NCBI RefSeq assembly: GCF_009601505.1
Contig: NZ_WITC01000028.1
Location: 21,679-85,678 of the forward strand
Reading direction: 5' to 3'
DNA: 64,000 bases
DNA from: Sinorhizobium terangae
GTDB taxonomy: Bacteria > Pseudomonadota > Alphaproteobacteria > Rhizobiales > Rhizobiaceae
In this document: piece by piece, positions 44,767-54,167 of the stretch
Layout: the number at the start of each line of letters is the position of its first letter
Position numbering within the stretch: the first letter of the stretch is position 1
The notes under the pieces: generated by a model
Databases searched by the model: none
Told to the model about the DNA's origin: nothing
Seen by the model: the letters and a program-made list of their open reading frames with translations, nothing else
Program-made: the position numbers and the translations under genes

Positions 44767-46752
44767 TCAGACGGCCCAGCAGGAACAGCCGAGTGCGCCC
44801 CAGAAACCCTTGAGATCGGCGACCGGCAGCTTGGACGTCCAGGCGCCGGCATGATCATGGCCGTGGACACCGCAATTGTTGGCGCAGCCGCAAGTGGCGA
44901 TCGCCGTCCGGCGCAGCGAGCGCTTGCCGGCGCCCTCCGGTTCGCCCCAGGCGGCGTAGCCCGCGTAGGTTCTGACCGGAGACCAGTCGGGCATGGCCGG
45001 TGGCACGTTGCTTTCGTCATAGTCGGCAAAGGTGCCCGCCGCATAGACGACCTTGCCGCCGACGACCGTCAGGTCGGAGGTCAGGAACGAAATCTCGTCC
45101 TCGGCACAGGCGAAGAAGTCCTTGTCCGGGACGATGAAGTCTGCGAACTGGCCTTTCTCGATGCGACCCTTCTTGCCCTCCTCGTTGGAGAACCAGGTGA
45201 CGTTTTCGGTCCACATCCTGAGCGCCGTTTCGCGGTCGAGACAATTGCGCTGCGGATAGATGCGCATTCCCCCGACGGTGCGGCCGGTGATCATCCAGGA
45301 AAGCGAGACCCAGGGATTGTAGGAGGCGACGCGCGTGGCGTCGGTACCCGCCGACGTCTTGACGCCCTTTTCCAGCATACGCGCGACCGGCGGCGTAGCC
45401 TCGGCCGCGCCGAGACCGTAGCGCTCGACGAAATACTCGCCCTGATAGGCCATACGGTGCTGGACGGCGATGCCGCCGCCGAGAGCGGCGATGCGGTCGA
45501 TCGAGCGCTCGGAGATCGTTTCGGCGTGATCGAAGAACCAGTTGAGGCCATCGAGAGGGATGTCCTGATTGACCTTTTCGAAGACATCGAGTGCGCGCGA
45601 GATCGTCTCGTCATAGGTCGCATGCAGGCGCCAGGGCCAGCGGTTCTCGGCAAGGATGCGCACGACGGCCTCGAGTTCCCCCTCCATCTCCGGCGGCATG
45701 TCGGGCCGCGGCTCGCGGAAGTCCTCGAAGTCGGCGGCCGAAAAGACAAGCATCTCGCCGGCGCCGTTGTGGCGGAAATAGTCGTCGCCCTGCTTGTATT
45801 TGACCGACTTCGTCCAGTTGAGGAAATCGTCCTTTTCCTGCTTCGGCTTCTGGGTGAAGAGATTGTAGGCAAGCCGCACGGTCATCTGGCCGTCGTCGGC
45901 GAGCTTCTGGATCACCGCATAGTCATCCGGATAGTTCTGGAAACCGCCGCCCGCATCGATCACGCCAGTGACGCCCAGACGGTTGAGTTCGCGCATGAAG
46001 TGGCGGGTGGAGTTGACCTGGTATTCGAAGGGCAGCTTGGGGCCTTTGGCAAGGGTCGCATAGAGAATGCCGGCGTTCGGCCTGGCAATGAGCATACCGG
46101 TCGGGTTGCCGTTGGCATCGCGGGCGATCTCGCCACCCGGCGGGTTCGGCGTTTCCCTGGTATAACCGACGGCACGCAGTGCGGCGGCGTTCAGAAGCGC
46201 GCGATCGTAAAGATGCAGCAGGAAGACCGGCGTGTCGGGCGCGACCGCGTTGATCTCTTCGAGCGTCGGCAGGCGCTTTTCCTCGAACTGGTGCTCGGTG
46301 AAGCCGCCGACGACGCGCACCCATTGCGGCGCCGGCGTAATCGCCACTTGCCGGTTCAGCATATCCATCGCATCGGCAAGTGAGCGGACGCCGTCCCAGC
46401 GCAGCTCCATATTGTAGTTCAGGCCACCGCGGACGACATGGGTGTGGTTGTCGATTAGGCCGGGCAATACGCGCCGGCCCTTGAGGTCGATAATCTTCGT
46501 GTCGGGCCCGGCGAGCGCCATGATCTCGCTGTCTTCGCCGACGGCAAGAAACTTGCCGTCCTTCACGGCGACGGCGGTTGCGTTCGGGTTCGTCCGGTCG
46601 AGCGTGGTCACAAGGCCATGATGGAGGATAAGATCGGCGCTCATTGGCTTGTCTCCAGAAATCGATGCGGGATCGGCGGCGTGCGCCGGCGAAAATAGGC
46701 CTGGAAGCGCCAGCACGGACGCTGCTCCCAGAAAGCCGCGACGGGTCGGCAT
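44767..46752 (-). CDS. Periplasmic amidohydrolase (YtcJ-like) with cysteine-rich C-terminus
   Basis: A 661-residue metal-dependent hydrolase. TRRGFLGAASVLALPGLFSPAHA at the start is a Tat signal. The amidohydrolase core shows GLIDNHTHVVRGGLN near residue 100 (metal HxH), HATYDETISRAL and FFDHAETISERSI (metal His), and SAGTDATRVASYNPW (metal Asp). The C-terminus is unusual: Cys621, Cys623, Cys627, His630, His632, His634, Cys656 and Cys658 form a likely metal-binding patch. The substrate is unknown. It overlaps the XapX gene by ATGA and precedes DoxX. Confidence 0.85.
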   Translation of the reverse strand: MPTRRGFLGAASVLALPGLFSPAHAADPASISGDKPMSADLILHHGLVTTLDRTNPNATAVAVKDGKFLAVGEDSEIMALAGPDTKIIDLKGRRVLPGLIDNHTHVVRGGLNYNMELRWDGVRSLADAMDMLNRQVAITPAPQWVRVVGGFTEHQFEEKRLPTLEEINAVAPDTPVFLLHLYDRALLNAAALRAVGYTRETPNPPGGEIARDANGNPTGMLIARPNAGILYATLAKGPKLPFEYQVNSTRHFMRELNRLGVTGVIDAGGGFQNYPDDYAVIQKLADDGQMTVRLAYNLFTQKPKQEKDDFLNWTKSVKYKQGDDYFRHNGAGEMLVFSAADFEDFREPRPDMPPEMEGELEAVVRILAENRWPWRLHATYDETISRALDVFEKVNQDIPLDGLNWFFDHAETISERSIDRIAALGGGIAVQHRMAYQGEYFVERYGLGAAEATPPVARMLEKGVKTSAGTDATRVASYNPWVSLSWMITGRTVGGMRIYPQRNCLDRETALRMWTENVTWFSNEEGKKGRIEKGQFADFIVPDKDFFACAEDEISFLTSDLTVVGGKVVYAAGTFADYDESNVPPAMPDWSPVRTYAGYAAWGEPEGAGKRSLRRTAIATCGCANNCGVHGHDHAGAWTSKLPVADLKGFWGALGCSCWAV

Positions 46753-47036
46753 CAGCCGATCTCCCGCGTCGATGGTTGGTCGGGCATATCCTTACTGTCG
46801 ACTCCGGTCGGCAGTTCCCCGAAAACATGCGGGACGCAGCGGCTGTTGAGCCAGGAAACGTTCACCGGATTGCCCGACATCAGGCGTTTGGCGACCGGCA
46901 CTGCCTGCTCGCCGATGAGCATGCCCAGGAGCCCAATCAGTGCGATCACCGGTGGAGCTGGCGAACGAACGTTGAGCAGGCTGTAAATGACGCCCACGAG
47001 CAGCCCGGTGCCGAGCGATATCAGGTACATTTTCAT
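46752..47036 (-). CDS. XapX domain membrane protein
   Basis: A 94-residue protein. The first 48 residues carry the XapX motif: LGTGLLVGVIYSLLNVRSPAPP and ALIGLLGMLIGEQAVP, forming two helices. The tail is soluble (VNVSWLNSRCVPHVFGELP). AAGGA upstream better fits the ATG at 47036 than the one at 47042. Its stop overlaps the amidohydrolase ATG. XapX function is unknown, but it often travels with amidohydrolase and isochorismatase-like genes as here. Confidence 0.85.
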   Translation of the reverse strand: MKMYLISLGTGLLVGVIYSLLNVRSPAPPVIALIGLLGMLIGEQAVPVAKRLMSGNPVNVSWLNSRCVPHVFGELPTGVDSKDMPDQPSTREIG

Positions 47037-47108
47037 CGGCATGGTCCTTTCGGCGAGATGAGCCGTTCCGCCCGATGCGGACGGAACGGTTGAAGCAGCC
47101 GGAAGCGT

Positions 47109-47762
47109 TCAGTGTCCTTCGGACGCACCGAACATGGTCTTGGCGTAGATGATACCGAGGCCATAGGCGCCGCCAAACCTTTTGGCGATACCGGTCGTCA
47201 TGTCGTAGGTCTCGGTGCGCGCCCAATCGCGCTGCAGCTCCAGCATATATTGCAGCGAGGTCATCGGCCTGACGCCGGCCTGGACCATGCGTTCCATGGC
47301 GCGTTCATGGGCCTCTTCCGAGACATCGCCACAGGCGTCGGCGATCACATAGACTTCAAACCCTTGGTCGAGCGCCGAGAGCGTCGGCCCGACGATGCAG
47401 ACGGAGGTCCACAGTCCACAGAAGACCAGCCGTGGCTTGCCGATGCGGTTGACCTCCTCGATCACCGCTGCGTCCTCCCAGGTGTTCATCGAGGTGCGGT
47501 CGAGCAGCGCCTGGCCTTCGAAGGCCTCGGTGATCTCGCCGAACATCGGGCCCGAGAAGCTTTTTTCGGCGACGGTCGTGAGGATCGTCGGCACCTTGAA
47601 GCCCGCAGCGGCGTGTGCCACCAGTGCGGCGTTGTTGCGTAGTTGCACCGCATCGATAGACTTGGTCGCAAAGGCCATTTGCGACTGGAAATCGATCATG
47701 ATCAGCGCATGGTCCTTCGGCGATACCAGAAGAGAACCGGGGGTCGGCGTGGCGTTCGGCAT
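47109..47762 (-). CDS. Isochorismatase-like (YcaC-type) hydrolase
   Basis: A 217-residue cysteine hydrolase. DHALIMIDFQSQMAF near residue 20 carries the catalytic Asp, and LVFCGLWTSVCIVGPT near residue 120 carries the nucleophilic Cys after the cis-peptide region; a lysine of the triad lies in VAEKSFSGPMFGE. GGAGGG upstream of the ATG at 47762 supports the start. It is probably coregulated with XapX and the amidohydrolase. The YcaC type has no established substrate. Confidence 0.86.
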   Translation of the reverse strand: MPNATPTPGSLLVSPKDHALIMIDFQSQMAFATKSIDAVQLRNNAALVAHAAAGFKVPTILTTVAEKSFSGPMFGEITEAFEGQALLDRTSMNTWEDAAVIEEVNRIGKPRLVFCGLWTSVCIVGPTLSALDQGFEVYVIADACGDVSEEAHERAMERMVQAGVRPMTSLQYMLELQRDWARTETYDMTTGIAKRFGGAYGLGIIYAKTMFGASEGH

Positions 47763-47972
47763 TGAGCCCTCCATTAATTTACCGCACGGACATCAAGCTA
47801 GTACGTGCGCGTGAATGCTGATTGTAGATAACTGCGTTCATTGTCGAAAAATGCTCGGACGGTGATGTTTCTTCATCGACTTCGCAATCGTCGTTCGAAC
47901 AGCTGCCTGTGAACAGCCGATGACGCCTGAGAAGAGCGATGTGTCCGTCATCGGTCGGAAACTCCTATGGGG

Positions 47973-48371
47973 TTATGGGGTTTTGGTTTGTTGGTGATGT
48001 GCGTCGACGCTCAAAGGTCCGGCGCCGGCCGCAGTCAGGTAAAGAAATATGAAGCAGAAGAGGATCGCGGCTACGCCGCCGTTCTGGGCAGGATAGAAGC
48101 CTTGCGGAGCGTGCCTGAGGAAATAGGCGAAGGCCATGACACCGGAAAGCACGAATGCAGCGATGCGGGTCTTGAGCCCGATGAGCACAAGGAAGCCGAG
48201 CACCAACTCAAAGAGCCCGGCGATCCAGGGCAGGGAGCCGGGCGGCGGGCCGCCGTCGGACATCGGAAATTTGAGGATCTTCTGTGTGCCATAACTGAAA
48301 AGGACCAGCGCCGAGACGATGCGCAGGAGGCTCAGGAGGTATGGTTCGTAAGATCTTATGCTTGATTTCAT
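47973..48371 (-). CDS. DoxX family membrane protein
   Basis: A 132-residue DoxX protein with four helices. The key segment ALVLFSYGTQKILKFP near residues 22-38 and ELVLGFLVLIGLKTRIAAFVLSGVMAFAYF follow the family pattern. The start at 48371 (MKSSIRSYEP) was chosen over 48419. It stands after the AraC-type regulator gene, 113 bp downstream, and is divergent from nothing; it is probably part of the same regulon as the DoxX at 44303. Confidence 0.84.
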   Translation of the reverse strand: MKSSIRSYEPYLLSLLRIVSALVLFSYGTQKILKFPMSDGGPPPGSLPWIAGLFELVLGFLVLIGLKTRIAAFVLSGVMAFAYFLRHAPQGFYPAQNGGVAAILFCFIFLYLTAAGAGPLSVDAHHQQTKTP

Positions 48372-48484
48372 TGTATTCTCTGCGGCTTGTTGATCGGTAA
48401 GAAGACACGCGAGTGCCACTCTATCCGCCGGTTTCGTGAGTGATCATCCTTCCTGCGGACAGCTGCTCACGACCCACCCTTAAA

Positions 48485-49408
48485 TTATGGCTTGGTCTGG
48501 TTACGACGCGAAGGCTTGTCACCGGGAACGCACTGTCCATCAGCAATTGACGACCGGTGGACGCCATTGCGCTGCACACGCCGCCAAGCGGCTGGCGAGA
48601 CATCACAAATGGACGAGAAGACGTGCGTCAGATGGCTTTGATCGGTGAAGCCGCAACTGACCGCGATCTCGGCAATGGGCGCCTCACCCAGGAGCAAGGT
48701 TTGCGCTTTTTGTATACGGTATTCGGTCAGCCACCGGTGCGGCGTGCGCCCCGTCGATTTCTTGAATGCCCGGATGAAGTGGCTTGTGGACAGATCGCAT
48801 ATCGACGCGACCTCGTTCATTGATATTTTGCGCGACGCGTGTTCCGCAAGATATGCCGTTGCGGCTGCCAATTGACGTCTGGAAAGGCCGTATTGCCGGG
48901 TCGGTGCGAGATCAACGCCACCGTAACGACTTACAAGATGAGCCTGAAAAGCGAGCAGTATGTGGTCCACATATAGCTTGTCGGCGTTCCCCGGATTTGC
49001 AAGGGCAGGCAGGAGTGCTTGGCCAAGGTGATACATCACCGGATCGATCTGCCCGGACTCGCACTTTAAGGGAGGGAGATCGGCCCTTCCATTGTCCAGC
49101 AAGAAGTCTCGCAAGACGTGTCGGTCGATCGTAAATCGTATGTTGTCGAACGGGGAGCGGTGTTCGCAACGCCAATCCTCGGCAAGATGCGTGATCGACA
49201 ATGCTCCTTGCGCGTGGCTTCCGTTATGCACCAGCCGTCCATTTCGCCACAAACGATGGTCCTTGAAGGGGCGAAGTTGAACGATCGTGCTGAACGCGTC
49301 CGAATTCGGGATTGCGATGCTCTCCTTCTTGACAACATGTTGGCTGCGAACATGAGCAACCGATACAGAATCTGATCGAAGAACGGTCACTTGCGGTCCG
49401 ATTGACAT
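48485..49408 (-). CDS. AraC-family transcriptional regulator
   Basis: A 307-residue regulator. The N-terminal 165 residues form a sensing domain with a HRLWRNGRLVHNGSHAQGALSI stretch, and the C-terminal AraC double helix-turn-helix is ISMNEVASICDLSTSHFIRAFKK and APIAEIAVSCGFTDQSHLTHVF (about 190-280). GGAGGAAG before the ATG supports the start. It heads the minus-strand run of DoxX, hydrolase, XapX, amidohydrolase and transporter genes and is the likely regulator of that run. Confidence 0.88.
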   Translation of the reverse strand: MSIGPQVTVLRSDSVSVAHVRSQHVVKKESIAIPNSDAFSTIVQLRPFKDHRLWRNGRLVHNGSHAQGALSITHLAEDWRCEHRSPFDNIRFTIDRHVLRDFLLDNGRADLPPLKCESGQIDPVMYHLGQALLPALANPGNADKLYVDHILLAFQAHLVSRYGGVDLAPTRQYGLSRRQLAAATAYLAEHASRKISMNEVASICDLSTSHFIRAFKKSTGRTPHRWLTEYRIQKAQTLLLGEAPIAEIAVSCGFTDQSHLTHVFSSICDVSPAAWRRVQRNGVHRSSIADGQCVPGDKPSRRNQTKP

Positions 49409-49699
49409 GAGCTTCCTCCCTTCATTCGTCCAATGCTGAGGCCGGCCGGCCTTCGGAAATGGCTTGCCCAGAGCAGCGTCTCCTTCTGCGATCCCTTTTT
49501 GTGTCGGCGGATATGACTTGCACGCAGTCTCGCATTGTACTCCTTGCTAGCCCGATAGCACCGGGCGAGCAGTCCGACTCTCTTACTCTCCGGCTCGGTA
49601 ATTCCTTGGCGGCCTTGTCGTTTCGATCGTGTATACAGGCTTGCAGGCTTTCTTAGAAAGTGGGATAATTGTGACATATTTGTTCGAGAAAGTTGAAAT

Positions 49700-50629
49700 A
49701 TGTCCAATCCCGGCACGCCAACTTTCGAGCAACTTCGCGTGTTTCTGGCCGTGGTCGATGCTGGGAGTTTTGCAGCCGCGGCGCGCAACCTCAATCGCGC
49801 CGTCTCCGTCGTCAGTTACGGCATCGCCAATCTGGAAGCGCAGCTCGGGCTCGAATTGTTCGAACGCGACGGCACGCGCAAGCCCAAGCTGACGGCTGCA
49901 GGACGTACGGTGCTCGCCGAGGCGCGGGCCCTGGCGCAAGGCGTCGACGGCCTGCGCGCCAAGGTGAAGGGGCTGCTCGACGGGTTGGAGGCGGAAGTGA
50001 ACCTCGCCGTCGACGTGATGCTGCCGGCGGAGAGGATTGGAAAGGCGCTGCACGCCTTCGCCGAGGCGTTTCCGACGGTTTCGCTGTGCCTGCATGTCGA
50101 GGCCCTGGGCGCGGTTACTGCGGCGGTGCTCGAACGGAAGGCGATCATCGGCATTTCCGGCCCACTGGCAACGGCCGTTGAAGGGGTGAGTTGTGTTGCG
50201 GCAGGGGCGGTGGCGACGGTGCCGGTGGCTGCGCCCGACCACCCGCTCGGGCGCATGCAGAGAATCGAGCCTGGGGAGGCGCGCAACCATGTCCAGCTCG
50301 TCTTGACGGACCGCTCTCCTTTGACCGAGGGGCAGGACTTCGCGGTGCTCAGTCCCCGCACGTGGAGGCTCGCCGATCTCGGCGCGAAACACGCGCTGCT
50401 GCGCCAAGGGCTTGGCTGGGGCAACATGCCGCTGCCTTTGGTCCAGCCCGATCTCGACGACGGCACGCTTATGCGACTGGCCATTCCTGACCACAATGGC
50501 GGGATCTATCGTTTCGCCGGCGTCTGGCGGCGAGACACGCCGCCGGGGCCGGCCGCTTCGTGGCTCTTGGACCAGTTCGTAGCGCTGGGCGCCGGCGACA
50601 TCGACGAAGAAGGATTTGCCGGGATCTAA
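49700..50629 (+). CDS. LysR-family transcriptional regulator
   Basis: A 309-residue LysR regulator. TFEQLRVFLAVVDAGSFAAAARNLNRAVSVVSY (about 6-39) is the N-terminal helix-turn-helix, and the effector domain covers about 90-300. The spacer shared with the AraC gene carries a perfect CTTTCT-T-AGAAAG dyad at 49648-49660, 40 bp before the ATG, that could be its operator. It converges with an FAD oxidoreductase gene 12 bp after its stop. Target genes are unknown. Confidence 0.85.
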   Translation: MSNPGTPTFEQLRVFLAVVDAGSFAAAARNLNRAVSVVSYGIANLEAQLGLELFERDGTRKPKLTAAGRTVLAEARALAQGVDGLRAKVKGLLDGLEAEVNLAVDVMLPAERIGKALHAFAEAFPTVSLCLHVEALGAVTAAVLERKAIIGISGPLATAVEGVSCVAAGAVATVPVAAPDHPLGRMQRIEPGEARNHVQLVLTDRSPLTEGQDFAVLSPRTWRLADLGAKHALLRQGLGWGNMPLPLVQPDLDDGTLMRLAIPDHNGGIYRFAGVWRRDTPPGPAASWLLDQFVALGAGDIDEEGFAGI

Positions 50630-50641
50630 TTGATGCCGTCG

Positions 50642-51769
50642 CTACTTTTGGAAGCGGGCCGGGGAGAAGGATCGGGGATCGAGCGCCTCACGTCGAAACG
50701 CCTCGGGCAAGGGCGTGTCGATCAGCAGGTTTGCCGCAAGCTGGCCCAGCGACGGTGATGTAAGGATGCCGTAGCCGCCCTGGCCCGCAAGCCAGAAGAA
50801 ATCCGATCGCCCTGGCGCAAAGCCGACGACGGGCAGCTTGTCGGCGGAAAAGCTGCGAAGGCCCGCCCAGCTCTTTGCGATCCGCCGCACGGAGATGGTG
50901 GTGGCTTCCTCAACGTAGTGTGCAGCCCAGGCGACATCGATCTCCTCAGGCTGGACATCGGACGGCTCGCAAGGTGTGGCGTCCGCTGGAGAGGCGAGCA
51001 GCCGCCCGCCTTCCGGCTTCATGTAAAAATCCTCGTCTATCTCGTTGATTTCCGGCAAGGTTGTCGCGTCCACGCCGTCCGGGAGATCGACGGTAATGGC
51101 GGTGCGGCGATGCGGTACGATGCCGATCGGGTCGACGCCGAAGAGCGCCGCGACCGGATCCGCCCAGGCACCGGCGGCATTGACGACGACCTTCGCGCTG
51201 ATTTCACCGCCGGCCGTCGTCAGGATCCAGGCGCCTCCATCGCGTTCGGCCGACAGGATTTCATGGCGTTCCAGGACGTCACTTCCATTCCGCCGCGCGC
51301 CCCTGAGGTAGCCCTGAAGCAGGTTTTCCACCTCGATGTCCCAGAAATTCGGGTCATAGTATGCGGCTGCAACGTATTCGGGCTTGAGGATCGGAATGCG
51401 GGACACGGCCTCTTCCGGTGTCAGACGTTCTATTTCCGGCGCCAACGCCCGTTCCTCGGCCAGAACCGTTTCGAACCGCCCGATCTTGTTGGCGCTGGCG
51501 ATCATGACTCCGCCGCGCTGCTTCAAGAGGGGCACATCGGTGAAGCCTTGCGGCGGTCGATCAAAGAAGTCTTTGGCGATCCTCGCCAGCGCGCACACTT
51601 CCGGCGCGTTGTACCTCAGGACGAACTCGGCGGCGGAGCGGCCGGTGCTGTGGTAGCCAAGCGCGTTCTCGCGTTCGATGACGGCAACCGACCGGTGCTG
51701 GCTCAGGAAATGGGCGAGCGACAAGCCGGCGATTCCACCGCCAATGATGACCACATCGTATTTACGCAT
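50642..51769 (-). CDS. FAD-dependent oxidoreductase (DadA-like)
   Basis: A 375-residue flavoprotein. DVVIIGGGIAGLSLAHFL (5-22) is the FAD-binding Rossmann motif. Downstream features include VVVNAAGAWADPVAALFG near 195 and the C-terminal FWLAGQGGYGILTSPSLG near 330, both standard in the DAO family, which oxidises amino acids or related amines. The substrate is not determinable. It lies downstream of a LysR gene and converges with another; the exact operon is unclear. Confidence 0.83.
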   Translation of the reverse strand: MRKYDVVIIGGGIAGLSLAHFLSQHRSVAVIERENALGYHSTGRSAAEFVLRYNAPEVCALARIAKDFFDRPPQGFTDVPLLKQRGGVMIASANKIGRFETVLAEERALAPEIERLTPEEAVSRIPILKPEYVAAAYYDPNFWDIEVENLLQGYLRGARRNGSDVLERHEILSAERDGGAWILTTAGGEISAKVVVNAAGAWADPVAALFGVDPIGIVPHRRTAITVDLPDGVDATTLPEINEIDEDFYMKPEGGRLLASPADATPCEPSDVQPEEIDVAWAAHYVEEATTISVRRIAKSWAGLRSFSADKLPVVGFAPGRSDFFWLAGQGGYGILTSPSLGQLAANLLIDTPLPEAFRREALDPRSFSPARFQK

Positions 51770-51848
51770 GTTTTCGGCTCCTCAGGTCGTTGGCGGACAA
51801 TAAGGAGACCGTCGGGGTCGTTCAAATTTATAGTCGGAAATGTCGTTA

Positions 51849-52805
51849 TCAATCTTGATGATGATTTAGGCAGTGATCCAGCGGTTCCGTGTCCGCGACA
51901 TGCGCGAGGAAGGCTGCTTCCGCCGGATTGAGGATCGAGTTGGGGTTCGAGATTCGAAAGACGTCCGTCGTCGGAAGATCGCTGTAGGGCGGCAACTGCC
52001 ATAGCTGCCCGGCCTTGACTGCAGGGCCTGCGAGATGATCCGGCAGCATGCCGATTCCGACATTGGCGGAAATCAGCCGCATGACCTCCTCGACGTTGCA
52101 GGAAACGCCCCGGACCTTTTGGCCGAAGGAGCCGATCGCGCGAACGGCGGTCACCGAATTCATGTGCTGCCCGCCAAGGACATCGGCGATGAAGGCGATG
52201 TAAGGGTTGCCCCGGAGGTCGTTGAAATCGACGCCGTCGACACCGAACAGCGGATGGCCGCGCCCGCAATAAAGTGCGTACCGCTCGCGGATATGGAAGC
52301 TCTTGTTCAGTCCTCCAGGAATGTTGCCGTCGCAAAGGCCCATCGTGGCGATGTTGCGCTCGACGGCGCTGAGCACATCGACGGTCGTCGCGATCGTCAC
52401 CGACAGTGTCACTTTCGGATGCATTCGGAAGAAAGTGTCGAGCTTGCGATCCCAGGCCGGATTGTGGGCATGGCTGACCGAATGGATATTGAGATGGCCG
52501 GTCACCTCTTCGCCCGCGGTCTCCAGCACATTGGGCAGACGGACCACCGCCGCGAAGATGTCCCGGCACTGGCCGTGCAATTTCTCACCCGCTTCCGTCA
52601 GATTGAAGCGGCCCGGCCTCCGGTCGATCAGCTTCTGGCCGACGGTCTGCTCCAGCCGCTTCAACGCCATGCTGACGGCGGGCTGCTGCAGAAGCAGCCG
52701 GTTGGCCGCGGCCGTGATGCTGCCCTCCTCGACGACAACGACGAAGGTGCGCAGCAGATTCCAGTCGAGATTGTGGGCAAAACGTTCGAGGCGATTGTTG
52801 GTCAT
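51849..52805 (-). CDS. LysR-family regulator of the glutarate module
   Basis: A 318-residue LysR regulator. The helix-turn-helix is [37 protein letters not shown] (about 15-50). The start at 52805 (MTNNRLERF) was preferred to an upstream ATG at 52877 because the latter would run through the divergent promoter. It is transcribed away from gcdH with a 166-bp spacer containing a perfect palindrome, the standard LysR layout, so it most likely controls gcdH and the CoA transferase. Confidence 0.86.
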   Translation of the reverse strand: MTNNRLERFAHNLDWNLLRTFVVVVEEGSITAAANRLLLQQPAVSMALKRLEQTVGQKLIDRRPGRFNLTEAGEKLHGQCRDIFAAVVRLPNVLETAGEEVTGHLNIHSVSHAHNPAWDRKLDTFFRMHPKVTLSVTIATTVDVLSAVERNIATMGLCDGNIPGGLNKSFHIRERYALYCGRGHPLFGVDGVDFNDLRGNPYIAFIADVLGGQHMNSVTAVRAIGSFGQKVRGVSCNVEEVMRLISANVGIGMLPDHLAGPAVKAGQLWQLPPYSDLPTTDVFRISNPNSILNPAEAAFLAHVADTEPLDHCLNHHQD

Positions 52806-52889
52806 GGCGGCGGGTGTGTCGATCTCTGTATCGCGTTTGCGAATAATCAGCAGAACCGCCTCGGGCGCAAGGTCCATTCCCCAGACGCA

Positions 52890-52904
52890 TGAGGCAGTGC
52901 CTCA
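52890..52904. promoter_or_regulatory. Putative LysR operator in the gcdH promoter
   Basis: TGAGGCA-G-TGCCTCA is a perfect 7-1-7 palindrome at the centre of the 166-bp divergent spacer between the LysR gene and gcdH, 68 bp before the gcdH ATG. LysR regulators typically bind such dyads near the divergent promoter. Confidence 0.6.
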
Positions 52905-52971
52905 ATTTCGTTTGAAACACTTGCACCCGCTTGCCATAACCACAGGCGGAAAAATACGACGGGAGAGAGAG

Positions 52972-54159
52972 ATGGCCGAAAAGTTTGAGTTCCAATGGGA
53001 CGATCCGTTTCTGCTCGAGGATCAACTGAGCGAAGACGAGCGGATGATCCGCGATACGGCGCGCGCCTACGCCCAGGAGAAGCTGCAGCCGCGCGTGATC
53101 GAAGCTTATCGCGAGGAAAAGACCGACCCGGCGATCTTCCGCGAAATGGGCGACCTCGGCTTGCTCGGTGTCACCGTGCCGGACACCTACGGCGGCGTCG
53201 GCGCGTCCTATGTCGCCTACGGCCTCGTCGCCCGTGAAGTCGAACGGGTCGATTCGGGCTATCGCTCGATGATGAGCGTGCAGTCGTCGCTCGTGATTTA
53301 TCCGATCTTCGCCTACGGTTCGGAGGATCAGAAGCGGAAGTATCTTCCGAAGCTTATCAGCGGCGAATGGATCGGCTGCTTTGGCCTGACCGAGCCGGAC
53401 GCCGGATCCGATCCCGCCGGAATGAAGACGCGGGCGATGAGGACCGATGGCGGCTATCGTCTGATCGGCTCGAAAATGTGGATTTCCAACGCACCGCTTG
53501 CCGATGTGTTCGTCGTCTGGGCGAAGTCGGAGGCCCATGGAAACGCGATCCGCGGCTTTGTGCTGGAAAAGGGCATGAAAGGGCTTTCGGCGCCGAAGAT
53601 CGCCGGCAAGCTGTCGCTCCGCGCGTCGATCACCGGCGAGATCGTTCTCGACAATGTTGAGGTCGGCGAGGATGCACTGCTGCCGAATGTGGAGGGGCTC
53701 AAAGGTCCCTTCGGCTGCCTTAATCGCGCCCGCTACGGCATCTCGTGGGGCGCGCTCGGTGCGGCCGAATTCTGCTGGCACGCGGCCCGTCAATACGGGC
53801 TCGATCGCAAGCAGTTCAATCGTCCGCTTGCCCAGACCCAGCTTTTCCAGAAGAAGCTGGCGGACATGCAGACCGAGATCACACTGGGGCTGCAGGGATC
53901 GCTCCGCGTCGGCAGGCTGATGGACGACGGCCGGATGGCCCCGGAAATGATCTCGATCGTCAAGCGCAACAATTGCGGCAAGGCGCTCGATATCGCCCGG
54001 ATGGCCCGCGACATGCACGGCGGCAATGGCATTTCCGAGGAATACCAGGTCATGCGTCATATGCTGAACCTGGAGACCGTCAACACCTACGAGGGAACGC
54101 ATGACGTGCATGCGCTGATCCTCGGCCGCGCCCAGACCGGGCTGCAGGCGTTCTTCTGA
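52972..54159 (+). CDS. gcdH: Glutaryl-CoA dehydrogenase
   Basis: A 395-residue FAD-dependent dehydrogenase that converts glutaryl-CoA to crotonyl-CoA and CO2. Motifs: [20 protein letters not shown] (FAD segment near 137-156), [13 protein letters not shown] (the substrate Arg region near 92-104) and the catalytic Glu374 in [15 protein letters not shown], which is in the same place as Glu370 of the human enzyme. GGGAGAGAG supports the ATG at 52972; the open frame upstream runs into the divergent gene. The CoA transferase follows after 8 bp, completing a glutarate-degrading pair. Confidence 0.9.
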   Translation: MAEKFEFQWDDPFLLEDQLSEDERMIRDTARAYAQEKLQPRVIEAYREEKTDPAIFREMGDLGLLGVTVPDTYGGVGASYVAYGLVAREVERVDSGYRSMMSVQSSLVIYPIFAYGSEDQKRKYLPKLISGEWIGCFGLTEPDAGSDPAGMKTRAMRTDGGYRLIGSKMWISNAPLADVFVVWAKSEAHGNAIRGFVLEKGMKGLSAPKIAGKLSLRASITGEIVLDNVEVGEDALLPNVEGLKGPFGCLNRARYGISWGALGAAEFCWHAARQYGLDRKQFNRPLAQTQLFQKKLADMQTEITLGLQGSLRVGRLMDDGRMAPEMISIVKRNNCGKALDIARMARDMHGGNGISEEYQVMRHMLNLETVNTYEGTHDVHALILGRAQTGLQAFF

Positions 54160-54167
54160 GTGTCGTC

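Noticed and set aside
49648..49660. Perfect CTTTCT-T-AGAAAG dyad before the LysR gene
   Set aside because: It could be an autoregulatory site, but short dyads of this kind are frequent and there is no supporting promoter element, so it is not listed as a site.
49387..49699. Short open frames between the AraC and LysR genes
   Set aside because: They have no ribosome site, overlap in several phases and look like spacer sequence for two divergent promoters.
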